Shown here one piece after another: positions 1-9,532 of a stretch of 64,000 bases of DNA (positions within the stretch are counted from its first letter, which is position 1; each line of letters opens with the position of its first letter). A program made the position numbers and the translations under genes. The notes below the pieces were generated by a model, which searched no databases, was not told the DNA's origin, and worked only from the letters and a program-made list of their open reading frames with translations. Source of the DNA: Stutzerimonas stutzeri (GTDB lineage: Bacteria > Pseudomonadota > Gammaproteobacteria > Pseudomonadales > Pseudomonadaceae); assembly GCF_000935215.1 (NCBI RefSeq), contig NZ_JXXD01000116.1:1-64000 (forward strand), in the 5' to 3' direction.

Positions 1-3000
1 TCGTCTTCCCGGACCTTGAACCAGGCGGCATACAGGGCCGGCAGGAACAGCAGCGTCAGCGCCGTGGCGACGATCAGGCCACCCATGATCGCCACCGCCA
101 TTGGCCCGAAGAAGATACTGCGCGACAACGGAATCATCGCCAACACCGACGCCAGCGCGGTCAGCACGATGGGCCGGAAGCGGCGCACCGTGGCATCGAC
201 GATAGCGGTGAAGCGCGCCTGACCGGCACCGATGTCCTGCTCGATCTGATCCACCAGAATCACCGAGTTACGCATGATCATCCCCGACAGCGCGATGGTG
301 CCGAGCATCGCCACAAAGCCGAACGGCTGCCCGAACAGCAGCAGGAACAGTGCAACACCGATGATGCCCAGCGGCGCGGTGAGGAACACCATGGCCGAGC
401 GCGAGAAACTCTTGAGCTGCGCCATCAACAGGGTCAGCACGACGATGACGAACAGCGGCATGCCGGCATTCACCGAACGCTGGCCGCGCTCGGAGTCCTC
501 CACCGTTCCGCCGACCTCGAGCAGATAGCCGCCGGGCAACTGATCCCGGATGTCGGCCAGGGTCGGCTCGATCTCACGCACCAGTGCCGCCGGCTGCTGC
601 TCTCCGTACACATCGGCGCGCACGGTGACCGTCGGCAGGCGGTTGCGATGCCAGATCACGCCCTCCTCGAATCCGTACTCGAGCGTCGCCACCTGCGACA
701 GCGGCACGCTGCGCCCGCTCTCGGTGGGAATCGCCAGGCTCGGCAGCATCGACAGCTCGAGCCGCTCGCGCTCGGTGCCGCGCAGGAGGATCTCGATCAG
801 CTCATTGTCCTCGCGGAACTGGCTGACGCTGCTGCCGGTGAAGGTGCGCCGCAGGAAGCCGGACAGCTCGGCGGTGGTCACGCCCAACGCACGGGCACGA
901 TCCTGATCGACGTTGAGCCGGACCATCTTGCTCGGCTCCTGCCAGTCCAGATGGACGTTGGCCACGTGCGGGTTCTCATTGACCTTGGCAGCGACCTGGC
1001 GAGCCAGCCCACGCACCACGTCGATATGCTCGCCGGTGACACGGAACTGCACCGGATAGCCCACCGGCGGGCCATTCTCCAGCCGCGTCACGCGACCGCG
1101 CAGGCTCGGGAAATCTTCGCGCATGCGTTCGATCAGCCAGGCGCGCAGGGACTCGCGGGACTCGATGCTGTCGGCCAGCACGACGAACTGGGCGAAGCTG
1201 GTCGCCGGCAGCTGCTGGTCCAGCGGCAGGTAGAAACGCGGCGAGCCGGTGCCGACGTAGGCCACATAGTTGTCGATGCCGGCCCGTTCCTTGAGCAGCT
1301 GTTCCAGCCGCGCCACCTCTGCTTCGGTCGCCTTCAACGAGGCGCCTTCGGCCAGTTTGAGATCGACCATCAGCTCCAAACGGCCGGAAGCGGGGAAGAA
1401 CTGTTGCGGCACCAGACGGAACAGCACCACCGCGGCGACGAAGATCGCCAGGGTGAGCAGGATAACGGTCTTGCGCCGGCGCACGCAGAAGGTCACCACG
1501 CGCCGTACGCGCTGGTAGAACGGCGTTGCGTAAGGATCGTGGCCTTCACTGCTTGCGCCGTGCTTGTGTGCCGATTTTTTGGCCAGGTCCGGCAGCAGCT
1601 TTTCGCCGATCAGCGGCACGAACATCACCGCGGCGATCCAGGACGCGATGAGCGAAATGGCGACCACCTGGAAGATCGAACGGGTGTATTCGCCGGTACT
1701 GGAATTGGCAGTGGCGATCGGCAGGAAACCCGCCGCGGTGATCAGCGTGCCGGTCAGCATCGGGAATGCCGTGCTGGTCCAGGCGAAGCTGGCGGCCTTG
1801 AGGCGGTCGTAGCCTTGCTCCATCTTGATCGCCATCATCTCCACCGCAATGATCGCGTCGTCCACCATCAGCCCGAGAGCCAGGACCAGGGCGCCAAGGG
1901 AGATCTTGTGCAGGCCGATGTCCAGATAGCTCATGGCGGCGAAAGTCATCGCCAGCACCAGCGGAATCGACAGCGCGACCACCAGCCCGGTACGCACGCC
2001 TAGCGAGAAGAAACTCACCAGCAATACGATCACCAGCGCTTCGATCAACACCTTGACGAACTCACCTACGCTGGTCTTCACCGCAGCGGGCTGATCCGAG
2101 ACCTTGCGCAGCTGCATCCCCGCCGGCAGCTCCTGCTGCAGGCGGGCGAACTCCTGCTCCAGTGCCTCGCCCAGCACCAGGATGTCGCCACCGCTTTTCA
2201 TCGAAACCGCCAGCCCCAGTGCCGGCTCGCCCATGAAGCGCATGCGCGGCGCGGGCGGGTCGTTGAAGCCGCGATGTACCTCGGCAACATCACCGATACG
2301 GAAGGTGCGGCCAGCAACGCGGATGGGGAAATCACGAATCTCCTTGACCGTCTCGAAGCTGCCGGTGACGCGCAGCTGCACCCGATCGCTGATGGTCTCG
2401 ACGAAACCGGCAGCCGTTACCGCGTTCTGCGCCTCCAGCGCCTGGCGCACGGCTTCCAGCGGGACGCCAAGCGTGGCCAGTTTGACGTTGGAGAGCTCGA
2501 TCCAGATCTTCTCGTCCTGCAGGCCGATCAGCTCGACCTTGCCGACGTTCTTGACCCGCTGCAGCTGCAGCTGGATGCGGTCGGCGTAGTCCTTGAGGAT
2601 CGCGTAGTCGAAACCGTCGCCGGTCAGGGCGTAGATGTTGCCGAAGGTGGTGCCGAACTCGTCGTTGAAGAAGGGCCCCTGCACACCGGGCGGAAAGGTG
2701 TGCTGGATGTCGCCGATCTTCTTGCGAATCTGGTACCAGAGGTCGGGAATGTCCTTCGAGCGCATCGAGTCGCGTGCCATGAAGGTGACATTGGATTCGC
2801 CCGGTCGGGAGAACGAGACGATGCGCTCGTACTCGCCGGTTTCCATCAGCTTCTTCTCGATGCGCTCGGTGACCTGGCGCGACACTTCCTCGGCGGTAGC
2901 GCCCGGCCATTGCGTCTGGATGACCATGGCCTTGAAGGTGAATGGCGGGTCCTCGCTCTGGCCGAGCTTGCTGTACGACAGCGCGCCGACGATCGCCAGC

Positions 3001-3065
3001 AGCAGCATCAGGTAGACGACGATCTGCCGGTTCTGCAGCGCCCAGGCGGAGAGATTGAAGCGCAT
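1..3065 (-). CDS. mexK: RND multidrug efflux inner-membrane pump, MexK-like (C-terminal end cut by window edge)
   Basis: Proton-driven resistance-nodulation-division pump of the inner membrane, expected to form a trimer with the adjacent periplasmic adaptor and an outer-membrane channel. Translating leftward from ATG at 3063-3065 gives an uninterrupted frame of 1021 residues starting MRFNLSAWALQNRQ. It carries the features of the family: a first membrane helix, a periplasmic porter segment with NDEFGTTFGNIYALTGDG, and the TM4 proton-relay acidic pair in LGLMVDDAIIAVEMMAI. It ends near KVRED at the window edge. Family members are about 1015-1030 residues, so only a few residues are missing. 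The adaptor stop lies about 6 bases upstream, so the two are co-transcribed. The order TetR (divergent), adaptor, pump and the three protein lengths match P. aeruginosa mexL-mexJ-mexK. No outer-membrane channel gene is adjacent, as in MexJK, which borrows one. The MexK assignment rests on remembered sequence and synteny; another RND subgroup is possible. Confidence 0.88.
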   Translation of the reverse strand, partial: MRFNLSAWALQNRQIVVYLMLLLAIVGALSYSKLGQSEDPPFTFKAMVIQTQWPGATAEEVSRQVTERIEKKLMETGEYERIVSFSRPGESNVTFMARDSMRSKDIPDLWYQIRKKIGDIQHTFPPGVQGPFFNDEFGTTFGNIYALTGDGFDYAILKDYADRIQLQLQRVKNVGKVELIGLQDEKIWIELSNVKLATLGVPLEAVRQALEAQNAVTAAGFVETISDRVQLRVTGSFETVKEIRDFPIRVAGRTFRIGDVAEVHRGFNDPPAPRMRFMGEPALGLAVSMKSGGDILVLGEALEQEFARLQQELPAGMQLRKVSDQPAAVKTSVGEFVKVLIEALVIVLLVSFFSLGVRTGLVVALSIPLVLAMTFAAMSYLDIGLHKISLGALVLALGLMVDDAIIAVEMMAIKMEQGYDRLKAASFAWTSTAFPMLTGTLITAAGFLPIATANSSTGEYTRSIFQVVAISLIASWIAAVMFVPLIGEKLLPDLAKKSAHKHGASSEGHDPYATPFYQRVRRVVTFCVRRRKTVILLTLAIFVAAVVLFRLVPQQFFPASGRLELMVDLKLAEGASLKATEAEVARLEQLLKERAGIDNYVAYVGTGSPRFYLPLDQQLPATSFAQFVVLADSIESRESLRAWLIERMREDFPSLRGRVTRLENGPPVGYPVQFRVTGEHIDVVRGLARQVAAKVNENPHVANVHLDWQEPSKMVRLNVDQDRARALGVTTAELSGFLRRTFTGSSVSQFREDNELIEILLRGTERERLELSMLPSLAIPTESGRSVPLSQVATLEYGFEEGVIWHRNRLPTVTVRADVYGEQQPAALVREIEPTLADIRDQLPGGYLLEVGGTVEDSERGQRSVNAGMPLFVIVVLTLLMAQLKSFSRSAMVFLTAPLGIIGVALFLLLFGQPFGFVAMLGTIALSGMIMRNSVILVDQIEQDIGAGQARFTAIVDATVRRFRPIVLTALASVLAMIPLSRSIFFGPMAVAIMGGLIVATALTLLFLPALYAAWFKVRED

Positions 3066-3070
3066 CGCGA

Positions 3071-4171
3071 TTACTCCTGGGCGGCCAGCTCGACGGGGCG
3101 ATTGTGGCGATCCACCGGGCGAACCGGCTGGTTATCGCTGAGCATCTGCACCCCGGCCAGGACAATCCAGTCGTCGGCGCCCAGCCCTTCGAGGACCGGC
3201 ACCAGCTGTTCGCCGAAGGGCCCGGTCCGAACCTCGACCCGCTCGACGGTGGAATCGGCTCTGAGCCGCCAGACATGCGCCCGGCCCTTTTCCGCACTCA
3301 GCGCTGACAGCGGCACCGCCAGCGACACTTCGCCATCGCGGCGAATGCTCACCAGCGCGCTCTGTCCCAGCTCGGCTGGCACCTCCTGTTCGCTGAAGGC
3401 AACACGCGCGGAATAGGTCCGCGACTGCGCATCGGCGGCTGGCGAGAGTTCGCGGATCTTGCCGAGATAGTGGCGCCCCGGTTGCGACCAGAGTTCGACC
3501 TCGACTTCCTGGCCAACCCGGTAGCGCTCCAGCGACTGCTCCGGCAGATCGATGGCCACTTCCCGCTCGCCATCGGCCGCCAGCACGAACGCGGTCTGCC
3601 CCGCGGCGACCACCTGCCCCACCTCGACTCGGCGCTGCGCGATCAGGCCGTCGCTGGTGGCGCGCAGTGCCGCGTAATCGACCTGATTGCTGGCCACATC
3701 GAATTCGGCGCGTGCCTGCTGCAGACGGGCAGCCGCGGCGCGATAGGCGTTGTCGGCGTTATCGAACTGCGACTGACTGACCAGCTGGCGACCGAGCAGC
3801 GCCTTGTAGCGGTCATGTTCCGCTTTGGCAACGCGCAGATTGGCTTCTGCGGCCGCCACCTGCGCGCGCATGCCGTCCAGTTGCAGCCGCACGTCCTGCG
3901 GATCTAGACGTGCCAGGGGCTGGTCCTTGCGTACGCGGTCGCCCGCTTCGACCAGCCGCTCGACGACCTTGCCGCCGATGCGGAAGGCCAGCTCAGGCTC
4001 GTAGCGCGCGTGCACTTCGCCGGGATAGCTCTCGCGTGCTTCGCTGGCCGGCTGCGGCTGCACCACCATGACCGGACGAGGCAGTTGCTGCGGCGGCTCG
4101 CCATTGCCGCAGGCGACTAGAACAAGTGCACAACCGAACATAGAGGCAAGGGACAAGGCATGTCGGAACAC
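3071..4171 (-). CDS. mexJ: RND efflux periplasmic adaptor lipoprotein, MexJ-like
   Basis: Membrane-fusion protein linking the RND pump to an outer-membrane channel. The 366-residue product begins at GTG 4169-4171, preceded by a purine-rich AGAGAG. It has a short hydrophobic signal ending in a lipobox, LVAC at residues 18-21, so Cys21 is probably lipidated. The classic HlyD/AcrA order follows: a beta-barrel/lipoyl first half (ESYPGEVHARYEPELAFRIG), an alpha-hairpin around residues 95-165, the second lipoyl half (RATSDGLIAQRRVEVGQVV) and a membrane-proximal domain. Length matches MexJ (about 367). It is followed within 6 bases by the pump gene and is divergent from a TetR gene. A likely promoter and operator lie at 4209-4250. 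The ATG of residue 11 is an alternative start but would shorten the signal sequence. Confidence 0.88.
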   Translation of the reverse strand: MFRHALSLASMFGCALVLVACGNGEPPQQLPRPVMVVQPQPASEARESYPGEVHARYEPELAFRIGGKVVERLVEAGDRVRKDQPLARLDPQDVRLQLDGMRAQVAAAEANLRVAKAEHDRYKALLGRQLVSQSQFDNADNAYRAAAARLQQARAEFDVASNQVDYAALRATSDGLIAQRRVEVGQVVAAGQTAFVLAADGEREVAIDLPEQSLERYRVGQEVEVELWSQPGRHYLGKIRELSPAADAQSRTYSARVAFSEQEVPAELGQSALVSIRRDGEVSLAVPLSALSAEKGRAHVWRLRADSTVERVEVRTGPFGEQLVPVLEGLGADDWIVLAGVQMLSDNQPVRPVDRHNRPVELAAQE

Positions 4172-4208
4172 GATGAAGTCTCTCTGTCGCGAAGCGGATT
4201 GGAATACT

Positions 4209-4250
4209 TATACTGCGCGGTATAGTAAAAATACCGTACCAGCCAGTCCA
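4209..4250 (-). promoter_or_regulatory. mexJK promoter with overlapping palindromic operator
   Basis: On the minus strand TGGACT (4245-4250) and TACTAT (4222-4227) are separated by 17 bases and fit a sigma70 promoter reading toward mexJ. The near-perfect 16-bp palindrome TATACTGCGCGGTATA (4209-4224, one mismatched pair) covers the -10 box. A nearby AAATAC (4229-4234) is the complement of the GTATTT core I recall for MexL. Placement over the -10 suits a TetR repressor acting on both divergent genes. Promoter and operator are inferred from sequence only. Confidence 0.55.
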
Positions 4251-4264
4251 CTATTAAAACGCCC

Positions 4265-4900
4265 ATGACAGAAATCCATTCCGTATCGCCTGGCCCCGGT
4301 CGCCCGAAGGACCCCGCCAAGCGCGAGGCGATCCTCACTGCCGCGCAGGTGTTGTTCCTCGGCAACGGCTACGAAGGCAGCAGCATGGAGGCCATCGCCG
4401 CCGAAGCTGGCGTTTCCAAGCTCACGCTGTACAGCCATTTCAAGGACAAGGAAGCGCTATTCAGCGCAGCCGTGAAGACCACCTGCGAGACACGCTTGCC
4501 GAGGCGGCTGTTTCAGGTGGAGGAAGATTGCGATATCGAAGAGCTGCTGCTGGCGATTGGCGGCGCCTTCAATGAACTGGTCAACAGCCCCGAGTCCATC
4601 GGCCTGCATCGGGTGATGGTGGCAATGGCGACGCAGAATCCGGGGCTGGTGAAGATGTTCTTCGATGCCGGCCCGCAACAGCTACTGTGCGATCTGCAAC
4701 AGCTGTTCAGCAGGGCCGACGCGCTGGGCTTGTTGGAGATCGACGACCCACTGCGCGCCGCCGAGCATTTCTGCTCGCTGATCAAGGGTGCCCAGCATTT
4801 CCGCCTGCTGGTCGGCTATGCCGAAGCGCCAACCGATGAGGAAGGCAACCTGCACGTGCGGGACGCGGTGAGTGTATTTCTGCGCGCCTACCGCCGCTGA
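4265..4900 (+). CDS. mexL: TetR-family repressor of the mexJK operon, MexL-like
   Basis: DNA-binding repressor of 211 residues. The N-terminal helix-turn-helix is typical: AILTAAQVLFLGNGYEGSSM then EAIAAEAGVSKLTLYSHFKD, around residues 21-60. The C-terminal ligand domain (residues 75-205) resembles the TetR_C AefR-like type, with FDAGPQQLLCDLQQLF. It is divergent from mexJ across a 93-bp region containing one palindromic site that could control both directions. MexL of P. aeruginosa is about 212 residues and represses mexJK and itself; identity with MexL is inferred from size and context. The start ATG at 4265 has no strong Shine-Dalgarno, so a leaderless or weakly translated message is possible. 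Confidence 0.85.
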   Translation: MTEIHSVSPGPGRPKDPAKREAILTAAQVLFLGNGYEGSSMEAIAAEAGVSKLTLYSHFKDKEALFSAAVKTTCETRLPRRLFQVEEDCDIEELLLAIGGAFNELVNSPESIGLHRVMVAMATQNPGLVKMFFDAGPQQLLCDLQQLFSRADALGLLEIDDPLRAAEHFCSLIKGAQHFRLLVGYAEAPTDEEGNLHVRDAVSVFLRAYRR

Positions 4901-4933
4901 ACTGAGCAAGCGAAAGGTTCGCGGACTGCGGAA

Positions 4934-5710
4934 TCAGCCCTGAAGCTTCTTCTTCGGATAGATATCGTAGCGGCTGGATTTTCCTTCCAGACTGTAGCCG
5001 GGCTTGGCGCCTTCGATTGCCGGCGCCTTGCGCGGACGCTTGACCACCACACGATGGCTGGCCAGCTCCAGGGCCGCGGCCAGCAGTGCCGGCGCGTCCA
5101 TATCGTCGCCGACGAAGGGCCGGAACAGGCGCATCTCCTTCTTCACCAGCGCACTCTTGTCGCGATGGGGAAACATCGGGTCGAGGTAGATGACCTGCGG
5201 CGCCTCCCCCTGCCACTGCGTCATCAGCTCGATGGCATTGCCCTTGAGCAGGGTCATCCGCGCGGCGATAGCACCCACCTCGGCGTCCCCGGTCGCGCGA
5301 CCCAGACCATCCTCCAGCAGCGCGGCAATCAGCGGCTGGCGTTCGATCAGGCTCACTTCACAGCCCAGCGTCGCCAGCACGAAGGCATCGCGCCCGAGCC
5401 CCGCTGTAGCATCCAGCACCCGTGGCCGGATACCGGGCTGGACGCCCACGGCCTTGGCGATCATCTGCCCACTGCCACCACCGAACTGACGCCGGTGCGC
5501 TGCGGCCCCCTCGACGAAATCCACCCGTACCGGCCCCGGTGCCTGCGCCTCGAGCAACTGCAGCTGCAAGCCGTCCGCGCCAATCTGCAAAGCGAATTCG
5601 GCCGCGTCCTGAATTTCCGGCAAGTCGAGACGCTGCGCCCATTGATGGGCGGCAGCGGCGAACTGAGGAGTCAGCGGTTCGACTCGAACCACAGGGTTGC
5701 ATGCGGACAT
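4934..5710 (-). CDS. rsmJ: 16S rRNA (guanine1516-N2)-methyltransferase RsmJ
   Basis: SAM-dependent methyltransferase that modifies G1516 of 16S rRNA. The 258-residue protein has the RsmJ pattern: a variable N-terminal half with [21 protein letters not shown] motif [18 protein letters not shown], the acidic motif VSLIERQP, the catalytic-loop motif [20 protein letters not shown] and the C-terminal [12 protein letters not shown] chose ATG 5708-5710 ([12 protein letters not shown]). A longer in-frame extension to 5785 overlaps the neighbouring gene and does not look coding. It stands between the extensin-like gene upstream and the mexL gene, which converges on it. Confidence 0.92.
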   Translation of the reverse strand: MSACNPVVRVEPLTPQFAAAAHQWAQRLDLPEIQDAAEFALQIGADGLQLQLLEAQAPGPVRVDFVEGAAAHRRQFGGGSGQMIAKAVGVQPGIRPRVLDATAGLGRDAFVLATLGCEVSLIERQPLIAALLEDGLGRATGDAEVGAIAARMTLLKGNAIELMTQWQGEAPQVIYLDPMFPHRDKSALVKKEMRLFRPFVGDDMDAPALLAAALELASHRVVVKRPRKAPAIEGAKPGYSLEGKSSRYDIYPKKKLQG

Positions 5711-5775
5711 GGGGCATCCAGCGGTGATGGAAAGCCGCGCATTGTGCCAGAGCATTCCAGGCTGCGCGCGAGCGT

Positions 5776-6468
5776 TCAGCGGCACATGCCGAAGCCGCCC
5801 ATGTCGACGTGAAAGTGGTCGTGGTGGGCCGCGTTGTATTCCGGCCCGAGCGTCACGTTGAACGCATCGCAGGCCGCATCGCGAACCAGCCGCAGGAAAC
5901 GCGCCTTGTCGCCCTCGCCCTGCCAGTCCCGAGCCACGGTGATGCGGGTGCCATCCTCAAGGCGAAAGCCCGCCATATCCAGCGCATTGGCGCTGGCGTG
6001 CTGGCTGCGGCGGTTGCTGCGGGCGATGTTGCGACAGGCAAAGCTGCCGAAGTGATCAATGCGCACCACCGGCTGCTCGAATACTGCCTGGGCCGCCGGC
6101 TGAAGCCCGTGCAACTCGAACATCGCATATGCCGCCGCCAGCGGACAGGTGGCGAGAAAAGGTCCGTTGAACCGCACGTCCGAGCCCTGCACCCGAACGC
6201 TGTTCTCGACCGGACAGCCGGGCTCCGGCGTGCTGTCCGGCACGGATGAATAACGCAGCGGCGCCGTGGCGAGCGCCTGTTCGCAGAGCGTTCGGTCCTG
6301 CTGCAGGCGCCGTAGCTTGAGTGGCGTCAACAGGTTTGGCGGCTCACGGATATCCAGCGGCGCCCAGGGGTTCCAGCGCGGCGGGATGTCGATCAGATCC
6401 TGCCGCACCGCCAGGGCGAAGCCGGCAAGCAGCAGCAACAGGAGAAGAAAGAAGCGGCCAAAGGTCAT
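5776..6468 (-). CDS. Extensin-like C-terminal domain protein (putative membrane-anchored peptidase-like)
   Basis: 230-residue protein with one N-terminal membrane helix ([16 protein letters not shown], residues 6-21) and a periplasmic domain of the Extensin-like_C family (PF06904). Recognisable features are [49 protein letters not shown] and the terminal [10 protein letters not shown] with a final conserved Cys. The His/Asp pattern SQHxxxxALD...HxDHFH resembles the zinc ligands of M15-type D-Ala-D-Ala carboxypeptidases, so a cell-wall peptidase role is plausible, but activity is not established for this family. Start ATG is at 6466-6468. It lies 65 bases upstream of rsmJ on the same strand. 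Confidence 0.8.
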   Translation of the reverse strand: MTFGRFFLLLLLLLAGFALAVRQDLIDIPPRWNPWAPLDIREPPNLLTPLKLRRLQQDRTLCEQALATAPLRYSSVPDSTPEPGCPVENSVRVQGSDVRFNGPFLATCPLAAAYAMFELHGLQPAAQAVFEQPVVRIDHFGSFACRNIARSNRRSQHASANALDMAGFRLEDGTRITVARDWQGEGDKARFLRLVRDAACDAFNVTLGPEYNAAHHDHFHVDMGGFGMCR

Positions 6469-6537
6469 TCCTTATGGGCAACAGCCAACCCGCGAAGTTG
6501 AAAGGGATGTTTTACAAAACTGGTCGAAACCGCTCGC

Positions 6538-7398
6538 TCAGTCGGTCAGCAAGGACATCTGCGGCGCAGGGCGCAATGCAGGCAGGGCCGGCAGGCCGGG
6601 CAAGCGTTCGCTCAACAAGCCGTGAAAACGCATCGCCAGCTCGGGCGCACGATGATTGTCGGGGGTATGCAGATAGACGTGCGGCGTCTTGCCGGCCTCG
6701 ATCCAACCAGCCACCTTGTCCAGCCAGGGCGCCATGAATGCGTCGTTCGTCTCCAGCTCGGGGTGACCGACGAAGCGCACCTGCGGCGAATCGCTGAATG
6801 CCACCGGGCGTACCGGCAGACGCGGCTTCTTGCTCTGCGCATGCAACACGGCGGGGTCGTGAGAGTGGCAGCTGAACAGCGCGCGGGTATCTAGGCAGAT
6901 GCGCTCGATGCCGCGATCACGCAGCAATCGGTTCAACGCGCGCTCGCCATCCCCTCGGTCGAAGAATCCGGGATGCCGCACCTCGATCGCCAGCGCTGCG
7001 TCGAAGCCATCGATGAACGCCGCAAGCTCGCTCAATCTGGATGGCCCAACGCTGGCGGGCAGTTGCAGCCAGAACGGCGTTACCCTTCGCCCCAATGGCA
7101 GCAACAGCCGCTGGAAGGCATGTGCCTGCTCCAGCGCCGCACGCAGATCGCCGGCCTGGCTGACATCGCGGGGAAATTTGGCACAGAAGCGGAAGCTCTC
7201 GGGCATCTCGCCGGCCCAACGCTGGACCTTCTGCTCCGATGGCCAGGCGTACAGCGTGGTATTGCCCTCGACTGTATTGAAGGTGGAACAGTAGGCGGCA
7301 AGGAAATCGGAAGCCGGCGTAGCCGTCTGGTACAACGAGCCGAGCCAGGCACTCTCGTTCCAAGAGGGACAACCGATGTAATAGGGAAGCTCTGGCAG
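6538..7398 (-). CDS. DUF72 (YecE-like) TIM-barrel protein; start codon uncertain
   Basis: DUF72 family protein with a TIM-barrel fold and no firmly established reaction. Motifs include NTVEGNTTLYAWP, FRFCAKFPRDVSQAG, LAIEVRHPGFF, RICLDTRALF, RFVGHPE and VYLHTPDNHRAPELA. The homologous N-terminus (PYYIGCPSWNESAWLGSLY) lies upstream of the first standard start codon, a TTG at 7333-7335. Between that TTG and the upstream gene the frame has no ATG, GTG or TTG. The best candidate is a CTG at 7396-7398 with GAGG nine bases ahead; a second CTG at 7411-7413 overlaps the upstream stop. The gene is either CTG-initiated and coupled to the upstream gene, or its N-terminus has decayed. Confidence 0.8.
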   Translation of the reverse strand: MPELPYYIGCPSWNESAWLGSLYQTATPASDFLAAYCSTFNTVEGNTTLYAWPSEQKVQRWAGEMPESFRFCAKFPRDVSQAGDLRAALEQAHAFQRLLLPLGRRVTPFWLQLPASVGPSRLSELAAFIDGFDAALAIEVRHPGFFDRGDGERALNRLLRDRGIERICLDTRALFSCHSHDPAVLHAQSKKPRLPVRPVAFSDSPQVRFVGHPELETNDAFMAPWLDKVAGWIEAGKTPHVYLHTPDNHRAPELAMRFHGLLSERLPGLPALPALRPAPQMSLLTD

Positions 7399-7409
7399 AT
7401 CGAACCGCC

Positions 7410-7757
7410 TCAGGCGTAGAGGTCGAGCCCGAGCACCTCTGCGCCGTCGAACTCGACGCTCATGCTGGCGGTGCTGGCGTAGCTGGCCAGCGCCTGGGCC
7501 ACGCGACTGGTCAGTGGGCGCTCGGGCTGCGGCTCGTCATAGCGGAATGCGGAGTAGCGTTCGACCAGCGCGCTGGAATTGACCCGCTGCTGCGGACGAT
7601 CAGCCTGGGGCTGGTAATCCTGACCGGAGCGGCTGTCGACCCCGCGCTGCGCCTGCGCGACCCGCTGCGTTTCCCCATAGCTATCCGCCGCCCTGCCGGT
7701 ACGGGCAGAACGATCCGTTGAATAGGGAACGGGAAAGGAGCTTTCGACGCGCATCAT
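7410..7757 (-). CDS. Small conserved hypothetical protein, mostly disordered
   Basis: 115-residue protein I do not recognise functionally. It has no signal peptide or membrane helix. Residues 15-70 are rich in Gln, Arg, Ser and Pro and look disordered. The C-terminal part (LTSRVAQALASYASTASMSV then EFDGAEVLGLDLYA) looks like the only folded or binding segment. It sits between tsaB upstream and the DUF72 gene downstream on the same strand, a position where Pseudomonas genomes carry a similar small gene, so I keep it as real. Two adjacent ATGs (7755-7757 and 7752-7754) compete as start, neither with a clear ribosome-binding site. Confidence 0.65.
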   Translation of the reverse strand: MMRVESSFPVPYSTDRSARTGRAADSYGETQRVAQAQRGVDSRSGQDYQPQADRPQQRVNSSALVERYSAFRYDEPQPERPLTSRVAQALASYASTASMSVEFDGAEVLGLDLYA

Positions 7758-7818
7758 TGGACTCGATCAGAGGCCCGGCGACTCTAACGGGCAGCCAGGA
7801 GTTTGGCAACGTTCCTCG

Positions 7819-8496
7819 TCATTTGATCCCTTTAGGCGTCGCAACATTGTCCCGCAGGTAGACCGGCTGGGCCTGATCGGCCTCCAGCGCCTCGCCTCGG
7901 CGCCAGGCGAAACTAGCCAGACTCAGCAGATCTTCGGCATGCGGCAGCATCCCGGCGTCGTGCGCACGTACGGCCGCGGTTATCCGCTCGGCGTAACCCC
8001 AGCCGGTACCGGCGCCGAACCAGTCGTCACCTGCATCGCGCGGCAGCACGGCCTGCTCGGGCGGTAGCACGGCCTCACTGCCGACCAGCTGCATCTCCCC
8101 GGCCTGCTCGCGATAACAGCCCCAGTAGACCTCGTCCATGCGCGCATCGATGGCCGCCGCGACCTGCGCTGCGCCGTGCTCACGCCAGGCCCGTTGGGCA
8201 ATGGTCGCGAGGGTCGAAACCGGCAGCACCGGCCGCTGCAACGCGAACGCCAGGCCCTGCACCACACCGATGGCAATCCGCACGCCGGTAAAGGCACCTG
8301 GCCCCCGCCCGAAAGCGATGGCATCCACCGCGGACAGCGCAACCCCGGCCTCGCCGAGCAGCGTCTGCACCATCGGCAGCAGCCGCTGGGCATGCAGGCG
8401 CGGAATCACCTCGTAGTGACTCAGCACCTTGCCGTCGTGCAACAGCGCGACTGAGCAGGCTTCGGTGGCAGTATCCAGGGCCAGCAGAGTGGTCAT
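7819..8496 (-). CDS. tsaB: tRNA threonylcarbamoyladenosine biosynthesis protein TsaB
   Basis: Scaffold subunit needed with TsaD, TsaE and TsaC for N6-threonylcarbamoyladenosine at position 37 of ANN-decoding tRNAs. The 225-residue product shows the ASKHA-fold N-terminus TLLALDTATEACSVALLHDG, HAQRLLPMVQTLL and the family signature AFGRGPGAFTGVRIAIGVVQ. TsaB lacks the metal-binding His pair of TsaD, as here. It follows adk on the same strand across a terminator-like hairpin, and the small 115-residue gene lies downstream. Confidence 0.95.
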   Translation of the reverse strand: MTTLLALDTATEACSVALLHDGKVLSHYEVIPRLHAQRLLPMVQTLLGEAGVALSAVDAIAFGRGPGAFTGVRIAIGVVQGLAFALQRPVLPVSTLATIAQRAWREHGAAQVAAAIDARMDEVYWGCYREQAGEMQLVGSEAVLPPEQAVLPRDAGDDWFGAGTGWGYAERITAAVRAHDAGMLPHAEDLLSLASFAWRRGEALEADQAQPVYLRDNVATPKGIK

Positions 8497-8578
8497 CGGG
8501 TCGGTCCGGTCGGTAAAAAGGCGCCGATTCTAACGTATTCGCGGAGCGGGTTCTTTCGCGCCTGTCCTGATCTCCGGG

Positions 8579-8613
8579 CAAAAAAATGCCCGTATCTTTC
8601 GATACGGGCATTT
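8579..8613 (-). terminator. Rho-independent terminator after adk
   Basis: A 13-bp perfect stem (8584-8596 with 8601-8613) has a four-base loop. On the minus strand it is followed by a run of seven T. It lies between the adk stop and tsaB, so most adk messages should end here. Confidence 0.85.
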
Positions 8614-8639
8614 CTATCGCTCGTGCCAGGCAGCTTCGA

Positions 8640-9305
<666 letters not shown>

Positions 9306-9532
9306 TTAGAAGGGGGGCGATCCTGCCAGCGGGCCGGAGTGGCTCTTCGCTGACGAATCAAAAATTCTGGTTTGCCGCCATGCGACAAAAGGTTGAACAC
9401 GATACACAGCGCACCGAGGCGGCACAAGCCGTCCCGAAAGCGTCTATCGACCCGCATAAATGTCGCGATTCGACGCGAGTTGCGCTCAACGACTACGCAT
9501 CGCGCAGCCGTTGAGCGCCGGGAACCGCCACT

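Noticed and set aside
648..2003. 451-residue open frame on the plus strand
   Set aside because: Entirely antisense to the conserved RND pump gene; composition is His/Gln/Arg-rich as expected for the complement of a GC-rich gene.
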